Below, one piece after another: positions 59,149 through 64,000 of a stretch of 64,000 nucleotides of DNA (position 1 is its first letter; each line of letters begins with the position of its first letter). The notes below the pieces were generated by a model. That model was not told where the DNA came from. It saw only the letters and a program-made list of their open reading frames with translations, and ran no database searches. The DNA is from Sinimarinibacterium sp. NLF-5-8. Lineage in GTDB: Bacteria; Pseudomonadota; Gammaproteobacteria; Nevskiales; Nevskiaceae. The translations under genes were made by a program, and so were the position numbers. Where the stretch lies: contig NZ_CP048030.1 in the NCBI RefSeq assembly GCF_010092425.1, positions 744,001 to 808,000 on the forward strand. The letters run 5' to 3'.

Positions 59149-59875
59149 TGGACAGAACAAGCTAAATACGCTCTACACCCGGCTGGCGCCGGGCACACCG
59201 CTGACCTCGGAGGATCTGGCGGCGCTGGGCATATCCGCAGACCTGGCCGTCCACTACGTGAAGGCCGGCTGGCTCACGCGCCTGACGCGCGGGGTGTACT
59301 GCCGCCCGAATGACACCCTGGCCCTGCATCCCAGCCTGTTGCTGTTGCAACGCCGGTTCGAGGGCCTGCACGTTGGTGGCAAGTCGGCGCTCGACTGGTA
59401 CGGCCTGCGTCAGTACGTGTTGCAGGAGCCGGTGCTGCATCTGTATGGCTGGACGACCGGCCGCCTGCCGGCGTGGTTCACCGAGCAGTTCCCGGCCGAG
59501 TACCACCGCAAGCGCCTGTTCGACGAGCAGCCGGATGCCCTGCTGCATGTTGGCCCTTTTGAGCAGCGCAGTGGGGCGCCGCAGGTCTCGGCGCCGGAAC
59601 GGGCGCTGCTGGAGCTGCTGAGCGATGTCGGCGTGCGCCAGCCCTTGCAGGAGGCGCGCGAGCTTGTCGAAAGCGCCTACAGCCTGCGCGCCGACGTGTT
59701 GCGCGCGCTGTTGCAGCGCTGCACGAGCGTCAAGACCGTGCGCTTGTGTCTCCAGCTCGGCCGCGAGGGTTCGCTGCCCTGGGTCGCCAAGCTCGACCCG
59801 GCCACGCTGCCGACGGGCAGCGACCGGCCCTGGGTGTCTCGATCGGCTGATGGACTCTTGGTGCTCAAGCCATGA
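59126..59875 (+). CDS. AbiEi family type IV antitoxin
   Basis: 249 residues from ATG 59126 (GGA 9 nt upstream; ATG 59138 also possible). An N-terminal winged helix (LYTRLAPGTPLTSEDLAALG, AGWLTRLTRGVYCRP) is followed by the AbiEi C-terminal domain with LHVGGKSALDWYGLRQYV and APERALLELLSDVG. Type IV antitoxins repress the operon and oppose the nucleotidyltransferase toxin without binding it. It overlaps the abiEii start by 4 nt, as in functional pairs. Confidence 0.9.
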   Translation: MSRSMATTGQNKLNTLYTRLAPGTPLTSEDLAALGISADLAVHYVKAGWLTRLTRGVYCRPNDTLALHPSLLLLQRRFEGLHVGGKSALDWYGLRQYVLQEPVLHLYGWTTGRLPAWFTEQFPAEYHRKRLFDEQPDALLHVGPFEQRSGAPQVSAPERALLELLSDVGVRQPLQEARELVESAYSLRADVLRALLQRCTSVKTVRLCLQLGREGSLPWVAKLDPATLPTGSDRPWVSRSADGLLVLKP

Positions 59876-60192
59876 ACCCGGTCTATCTCGATACCGCGCG
59901 CCTGCTGACGCAGGTCGCGCCGCTGGTGTTCGTGGACGACACCTTCGCACTGAAGGGCGGCACGGCGATCAACCTGTTCGTGCGCGACATACCGCGCCTG
60001 TCCGTAGATCTCGATCTGGTCTTTCCCGACCATGCGCTGGCGCGGGAACAGGCGCTGGCGTGTATCAACGAGGCCATCCGGCAGGCGGCCGAGCGCTTGA
60101 CCCGGCGGGGATTCCAGACGCACGCGCCGGCGGCCGAGGTGGGAGAGACCAAGCTGCTGGTGGGGCAGCACCCCGCACCAAACGACTATTGA
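59872..60192 (+). pseudogene. AbiEii nucleotidyltransferase toxin, truncated at repeat A
   Basis: The first about 98 residues are normal AbiEii: FALKGGTAINLFVRD and RLSVDLDLVF give the GG-T and DxD nucleotidyltransferase motifs I and II. After ETKLLVG the frame runs into repeat A (from about 60169), reads QHPAPNDY and stops. The family is normally two to three times longer, so the C-terminal catalytic motifs III and IV are lost and the toxin should be inactive. Confidence 0.85.
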
Positions 60193-60385
60193 AAGTACGC
60201 GATACCGGCGTTCTGGCAAGTTGCGAAGCCCTGCGTACCAGTGCGAAAAGCGGGGGTTGACAGGCGAATTTGCGAACAATCAAGCAGGTTTTTCGGCCTG
60301 ATTGGTCACCGGAAATGGCGTTCAACCTCGTCTGCATTCCAAGGCCAGTTCAGTTCCCAAACCCGGAATCGAACTCGCGTCCGCA
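60169..60385. repeat. Boundary repeat A, copy 1
   Basis: About 215 bp shared with 62448-62670 at roughly 70 percent by eye. Conserved blocks are ACCCCGCA(C/T)CAAACGACT with TATTGAAAGTACG (60170 on), ATCAAGCAGGTTTTT then CTGATTGGT (60279 on), and a GGCCAGTTCA ... CGCGT block (60343 on). Block spacing is conserved within 2 nt. It starts inside abiEii and ends 8 nt before the hipA stop. It contains no credible gene. Confidence 0.75.
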
Positions 60386-60392
60386 TGGTGGT

Positions 60393-61688
60393 TCAGATCG
60401 AGGGTTCTGCGGCTGCGTCATTTTCGGCTGCGGGATCGGTAAGCCGCCGAATCGTCAGGGCACAGCGTTGCTCAATCAAGGTATTGATTTGCTCAACCAC
60501 GGCATTGCCAGCAAAGCTGTGGCCGGGGTCTGACTGGAGCTTGCGCGCCGTCGCAGGCAGTAACTTTGCCAACTCCAGAATGCGCCGTTTGGCCTGCGCC
60601 TTGGTAAAGCCGACGCCTTCGGCGAACTGTTCCCAGTGCCGCGCCTGGACTTCGGTGAACTTGTACTTGCTGCCGATTTTCATCGCCATTTTCTGCGTCA
60701 GGGTTGGATACACCGCCGTCGAGAGCGTGTCGTAAAACGGTGCCAGAACGGGTGTCTTGCCTGAGTACAGCAGAGAGAAATTCTTGGCGTGCGCATCATG
60801 ATTGCCAATCAGCGCATTGAAGATCACGCAGTCGAGCAGTCGCAGGACTTGCAGCGCACTGGGGCGGGTTGCACTGCGCACCAGATCAAAACACTGGGCC
60901 AGATCCGGGCCACCTTCATTCTGGTACTTCATTTCGGGCACCACGCCCAGCGCCTGGCAAAAGTCCTCTTGATGAAGGCGTTGCCGGTGCCCCTGCGTAT
61001 CGATCAGTCGGTCGTAGCGCTCAACCAGCAGGAATGAGCGATCCAATACCTGGTGGACTTTCGATTTCGCTGGCTTGAGCTGCATGGCATCAGCCAGTGC
61101 CATGCAAAATCCTTCGTTGATCACGCTGTCTTCAACGGCGTGAATAGGCGGCTTCAGGATGTGAGAGCTCGGCGTGCCGTTGAGGGGCAGCCCGATGCGC
61201 GCACCATCGAAAACCACTGGCAGCTTGTCTTGGGCGCCAGCCAAGGAAAGCCGCAAGCCGTCTTTGCCTGCGAGCATAGGTCGACGCGGCAATTCATCCA
61301 GGATGGCCACGACTTCCTCATCGCTCAGCCATTGAACGTCATCGCTGCGGGTCGGCACAGGCAAAGCCTGCCCGGGTTCAAGGAAGGTCACGGCTCCGGC
61401 GCATTCGCCACCGATGTGGTCCAGCAGCGCAAAGTCGTTCTGGCCAGACACCTGAAACTGCTGCGCAATCAAGCGGCGCATCTGCCCTTCGGGTAGAAGA
61501 CCAGCAAAGAAAGGACGCGTTTTACGATCGTCGAACGGCTCGGCTTGCAGGGGCAACGAGGCGGATAAGGCAACGGCGTCTTTGTGTGACAGCCAACCGG
61601 GTGCGTAGCAAAAACTCAGTCGCCCATCGACCAGCGCCAAGGTGCCGACACGCTCGGCGAAAAGCCAGACATCCAACTCATGTGCCAT
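60393..61688 (-). CDS. hipA: HipA-type serine/threonine kinase toxin
   Basis: 431 residues from ATG 61688 (GAGAGA 9 nt upstream). The HipA N-terminal domain is followed by the kinase core: the Gly-rich loop LRLSLAGAQDK with Ser148 at the place of the autophosphorylated Ser150 of E. coli HipA, ILKP (Lys179), catalytic IGNHDAHAKN (Asp298 and Asn303) and the metal Asp320 in FYDTLS. No key residue is missing. It would phosphorylate a translation factor such as a glutamyl-tRNA synthetase. The start overlaps the hipB stop; the 3' end abuts repeat A. Confidence 0.93.
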   Translation of the reverse strand: MAHELDVWLFAERVGTLALVDGRLSFCYAPGWLSHKDAVALSASLPLQAEPFDDRKTRPFFAGLLPEGQMRRLIAQQFQVSGQNDFALLDHIGGECAGAVTFLEPGQALPVPTRSDDVQWLSDEEVVAILDELPRRPMLAGKDGLRLSLAGAQDKLPVVFDGARIGLPLNGTPSSHILKPPIHAVEDSVINEGFCMALADAMQLKPAKSKVHQVLDRSFLLVERYDRLIDTQGHRQRLHQEDFCQALGVVPEMKYQNEGGPDLAQCFDLVRSATRPSALQVLRLLDCVIFNALIGNHDAHAKNFSLLYSGKTPVLAPFYDTLSTAVYPTLTQKMAMKIGSKYKFTEVQARHWEQFAEGVGFTKAQAKRRILELAKLLPATARKLQSDPGHSFAGNAVVEQINTLIEQRCALTIRRLTDPAAENDAAAEPSI

Positions 61689-61938
61689 GGCCGTCATTCT
61701 CTCGTTGATCGTCGGACGCACCTGATGGCAACCCGCTCAAATGGATTTCACCGCCCAGGGCATCAATGACCCGCAGCACGTTTTCCAGCCGCAAGGTGGG
61801 CTTGCCGGCTTCAAGCTCGACAATGAAGCGCACCCCCACCCCAGCCGCCAGCGCCAACTGGGGCTGGGTCAGCCCGAGCTGCTTGCGAGCGGCACGCAGC
61901 GCATCGCCGAGTTGTTGAGGTGATCGAATGGATGTCAT
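61678..61938 (-). CDS. hipB: HipB-type antitoxin and repressor
   Basis: 86 residues with an XRE helix-turn-helix: LGDALRAARKQLGLTQPQLA, ELEAGKPTLRLENVLRVIDA. A short charged C-terminal tail (SGASDDQRENDGHGT) follows, as in HipB. It overlaps hipA by 11 nt. Three perfect palindromic operators lie directly upstream, consistent with strong autorepression with HipA. Confidence 0.93.
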   Translation of the reverse strand: MTSIRSPQQLGDALRAARKQLGLTQPQLALAAGVGVRFIVELEAGKPTLRLENVLRVIDALGGEIHLSGLPSGASDDQRENDGHGT

Positions 61939-61950
61939 TGCTTGCTAAGT

Positions 61951-62064
61951 TTCCCGTTCGGGAAATTATCAGCCACAACCGGACTAAGTGCAAGCGATAT
62001 TTCCCGATCGGGAATGTTAGGTGTGGTTGGGGCGTGATTCGGCTTTCTATTTCCCGATCGGGAA
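61951..62064. promoter_or_regulatory. Three HipB operators at 50 bp intervals
   Basis: TTCCCGTTCGGGAA at 61951, TTCCCGATCGGGAA at 62001 and again at 62051: perfect or near-perfect 14 bp palindromes with exactly 50 bp centre-to-centre spacing. The nearest is 13 nt from the hipB start. E. coli hipBA also has several palindromic operators, though with a different sequence. Confidence 0.85.
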
Positions 62065-62176
62065 ACGGTAGCGATCTCGATTCCAAATTGACACCCATTT
62101 ACACCCAATGTGGCGCGGTTTTCAGAAATGCGCCACGACCTCTTCTTTGCGGCGAACGGATCAGCGCCAACTATCG

Positions 62177-62229
62177 CTTGGCTCACGCGCGGAACAGCGC
62201 CTTCATGGACTCCTGCCAACTCATTCGGA
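62177..62229. repeat. Boundary repeat B, copy 1
   Basis: 53 nt, CTTGGCTCACGCGCGGAACA through CTCATTCGGA, identical to 63948-64000 at the window end, so the true repeat may be longer. It leads directly into the ribosome binding site of the small HTH gene at 62241. Confidence 0.92.
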
Positions 62230-62240
62230 AGGAGACCAAA

Positions 62241-62354
62241 ATGGAAGTCGTTCACCTCAACCAAAAACAACTGGCTGCCCGCTGGAATATCAGCGAGGCC
62301 ACCCTGGAGCGCTGGCGTAGCGTCGGTCAGCTGCGAAACGATGATATGGGCTGA
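62241..62354 (+). CDS. Small HTH DNA-binding protein, shortened
   Basis: AAGGAG 8 nt before ATG 62241 opens a 37-residue frame MEVVHLNQKQLAARWNISEA then TLERWRS, a helix-turn-helix of the AlpA/excisionase-like type whose relatives are usually 60-70 residues. After RWRS the expected text is lost and the frame ends VGQLRNDDMG. It sits at the right end of the HipBA unit as part of boundary B. Probably a truncated remnant; DNA binding is doubtful without the second half. Confidence 0.65.
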   Translation: MEVVHLNQKQLAARWNISEATLERWRSVGQLRNDDMG

Positions 62355-62384
62355 CATTGATTGATATCAGGTATGAACAAAAAA

Positions 62385-62400
62385 CCCCGTAAAAACGGGG
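62385..62400. terminator. Small terminator hairpin
   Basis: CCCCGT-AAAA-ACGGGG with A6 on its left and CTTTA on its right. It ends the HTH gene and could better stop minus-strand transcription, where a T6 run follows. Confidence 0.65.
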
Positions 62401-62440
62401 CTTTAGGTGCTTCCTGCTATGGGGTGAAGCCTTGAATTGG

Positions 62441-62670
62441 TGGGGGGTACCCCGCATCAAACGACTATTGAAAGTACGGAATCGAAGCGCTGCGGGTTGC
62501 TGCGAACCAGTGCGAACCGGAGCGAAAAGCCTGCCGGTACGCCCGTCGGCAGTGGATGATCAAGCAGGTTTTTAGGACTGATTGGTAGTCGGAATACGGC
62601 CTCAACCACGTCTGCTTTCCGTGGCCAGTTCAATTCCCGAAACGGGAACTGAACCCGCGTTCGTTGCCAC
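62441..62670. repeat. Boundary repeat A, copy 2
   Basis: The second copy of A, at the left of the fic unit. It contains TTCCCGAAACGGGAA at 62634, similar to the hipB operators but with three central bases; copy 1 has a degenerate version. A 17 nt stretch ACACCCATTTACACCCA at 62681 also occurs upstream of hipB at 62091. The 449 nt between the HTH and fic genes hold no other gene. Confidence 0.75.
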
Positions 62671-62776
62671 AGCCAATAACACACCCATTTACACCCATTC
62701 CTGGGGCAAGGCGATCCGTCATGCGGCGAATGGTGACCACATTCACCGCACAATGTGCGGCGATTGGCTTGCGCGT

Positions 62777-62803
62777 GCGGAGATTGCAGTCCATAATCTC
62801 CGC
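62777..62803. promoter_or_regulatory. Inverted repeat abutting the fic start codon
   Basis: GCGGAGATT, a 9 nt loop, AATCTCCGC; the last base is adjacent to the ATG at 62804. As RNA the hairpin would cover the ribosome binding region; as DNA it could be an operator. Confidence 0.55.
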
Positions 62804-63928
62804 ATGGATGGCGGCGATTACAAATACATCTGGCAGGCCAGTGACTGGCCAAACTGGCGCTTCGACCTGGCGGCGCTGGCCGAGCCCATGGCTGAGGTCA
62901 GTCGTGCCCAAGGGCTCTTGATGGGGCGTCTGGCTGACGTCGGCATGGCCTTGCGTGACCAAGCGAGTCTCGCGGCGCTCACCGAGGACGTGGTCAAGAC
63001 CAGCGAGATCGAAGGCGAGCAGCTCAACGTTGAATCCGTGCGCTCGTCCATCGCCCGCAGGTTGGGCGTGGATATCGGCGCGCTCGCTCCGGTCGATCGC
63101 CATGCCGAAGGCGTGGTCGAGATGGTGCTCGATGCCACCGCCAACTGCCAGGCACTGGTATCGCGTGAGCGCCTGTTCGGCTGGCATGCCGCACTGTTTC
63201 CTACCGGCTATTCTGGGCTCTCCAAGATCAACGTCGGCGGCTGGCGCGACGATGCCACCGGCCCGATGCAGGTGGTGTCCGGACCCATCGGCCGCCAGCG
63301 GGTGCATTTCGAAGCACCGCCGGCCGATCGCCTCGAGACCGAAACCAGCCGCTTCCTCGACTGGCTGAATGGCACATCAAACGAACCGCCACTGCTCAAG
63401 GCAGGCCTTGGCCATCTGTGGTTCGTCACTCTGCATCCATTCGATGATGGCAATGGCCGTATCGCCCGGGCCATTGGCGATCTGCTGCTGGCGCGTGCCG
63501 ATGGCAGCCCGCAACGCTTCTACAGTTTGTCGGCGCAGATCCAGCGCGAACGCAAGGCTTACTACGACATCCTGGAGAGGACGCAGAAGCGGTCGATGGA
63601 TGTCACCGAGTGGCTTGCGTGGTTCCTCGACACGCTTCATCGCGCCGTCGACCAAGCCCAGCACACGCTGGACGCTGTCCTGACGAAAGCGCGGTTCTGG
63701 CAGCGCTGGGCGACGACCCCGTTGAACGAGCGGCAGGTGAAATTGCTGAACAAGCTGCTCGATGGTTTCGAGGGCAAGCTCACCAGCAGCAAGTGGGCGG
63801 CCATCGCCAAATGCTCGCCGGACACGGCACTGCGCGACATCAACGATCTGCTGACGCGGGGCGTGCTGCGCAAATCGGATGCGGGCGGGCGCAGCACCAG
63901 CTATGAGCTGAACGACCTGCCGGAGTAG
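62804..63928 (+). CDS. Fic family AMPylase-type protein with DUF4172 domain
   Basis: 374 residues from ATG 62804. The N-terminal DUF4172 domain opens YIWQASDWPNWRFDLAALAE. The class II inhibitory motif TSEIEG at 66-71 has regulatory Glu70. The Fic core HPFDDGNGRIAR starts with catalytic His211. A C-terminal winged helix (NERQVKLLNKLLDGFEGKLT, SPDTALRDINDLLTRGVL) probably binds DNA or partner. All Fic catalytic residues are present, so it should modify a target with AMP and keep itself off via Glu70. It lies between repeat A and repeat B without a separate antitoxin, as expected for class II. Confidence 0.93.
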   Translation: MDGGDYKYIWQASDWPNWRFDLAALAEPMAEVSRAQGLLMGRLADVGMALRDQASLAALTEDVVKTSEIEGEQLNVESVRSSIARRLGVDIGALAPVDRHAEGVVEMVLDATANCQALVSRERLFGWHAALFPTGYSGLSKINVGGWRDDATGPMQVVSGPIGRQRVHFEAPPADRLETETSRFLDWLNGTSNEPPLLKAGLGHLWFVTLHPFDDGNGRIARAIGDLLLARADGSPQRFYSLSAQIQRERKAYYDILERTQKRSMDVTEWLAWFLDTLHRAVDQAQHTLDAVLTKARFWQRWATTPLNERQVKLLNKLLDGFEGKLTSSKWAAIAKCSPDTALRDINDLLTRGVLRKSDAGGRSTSYELNDLPE

Positions 63929-63947
63929 CGGCGCTTCCTGGAATTGC

Positions 63948-64000
63948 CTTGGCTCACGCGCGGAACAGCGCCTTCATGGACTCCTGCCAACTCATTCGGA
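63948..64000. repeat. Boundary repeat B, copy 2 (runs off the window)
   Basis: Identical over 53 nt to 62177-62229 and 20 nt after the fic stop. By analogy, a copy of the small HTH gene should start about 12 nt beyond the window end. Confidence 0.92.

Noticed and set aside
59625-60260. 211-residue frame overlapping abiEi and abiEii
   Set aside because: Shadow frame of two well-supported genes, very Arg/Ala-rich from GC-rich codon shadows.
60355-60385. tRNA T-arm-like GTTCGATTC on the minus strand of A1
   Set aside because: The flanking bases do not pair into a T-stem and no acceptor or anticodon arm is present.
62457-62852. Minus-strand frame of 131 residues across repeat A2
   Set aside because: The copy in A1 is interrupted by a stop and diverges in frame, so a conserved protein is unlikely; the resemblance of the two readings follows from the DNA repeat.

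Overview
The window looks like chromosomal DNA of a GC-rich gammaproteobacterium. The block pyrG-kdsA-eno-ftsB-ispD-ispF ... surE-pcm-nlpD, and alaC-hom-thrC-recJ, are arranged as in that class. A DUF1302/DUF1329/YCF48/RND-exporter cluster beside lipid-metabolism genes recalls hydrocarbon- or lipid-degrading genera near Nevskiales, Pseudomonadales or Xanthomonadales. The genus cannot be settled from the sequence alone. Host-like genes are full of GCGCGC tracts; these almost vanish from about 48.6 to 57.0 kb, which is AT-rich and clearly acquired.

Layout. 0-16 kb: a partial hydrolase, a MerR regulator, and a minus-strand run DUF1302 > DUF1329 > YCF48 propeller > RND exporter > short-chain dehydrogenase. 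Two uncharacterised small genes, an AraC regulator, an acyl-CoA dehydrogenase and a Na+/H+ antiporter follow. 16-26 kb: a heme-free type bacterioferritin, an H-NS protein, then an exopolysaccharide/capsule export operon (Wza-like lipoprotein, Wzc-like tyrosine kinase, a low-complexity repeat protein, and GfcC, GfcD/YjbH and GfcB/YjbF relatives) resembling the E. coli group 4 capsule machinery. 26-42 kb: an ankyrin gene and housekeeping genes. 42-57 kb: the polysaccharide assembly locus, with a WecA-like initiating transferase, EPS-type MarR regulator, galE, an AAA ATPase and ugd in host-like DNA. These are followed by an AT-rich island with flippase, EpsG-like polymerase, glycosyltransferases, tagD and two CDP-glycerol glycerophosphotransferases, which predicts a glycerol-phosphate-containing surface polymer. 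Gene fragments in the island record repeated recombination.

57-64 kb: a toxin-antitoxin / defence island in repeat-rich DNA. It holds an orphan HigA antitoxin whose toxin is cut off by a repeat, brnTA with a frameshifted toxin, AbiEi with a truncated AbiEii, an apparently intact HipBA and an intact Fic protein. HipBA and Fic each lie between the same two boundary sequences (a diverged ~215 bp repeat A on the left and a 53 bp exact repeat B on the right), with cargo in opposite orientations. This looks like a cassette array and is the strongest candidate for an undescribed system here. A second unusual signal is a palindromic intergenic repeat that has entered ugd in frame and adds about 26 residues to a conserved enzyme.

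Several families of REP-like hairpins and a MITE-like composite element of about 87 bp crowd the intergenic regions at 36.1, 44.6, 46.5, 48.0-48.6 and 57.2-59.0 kb. No tRNA, rRNA, CRISPR array or intact insertion sequence was seen.
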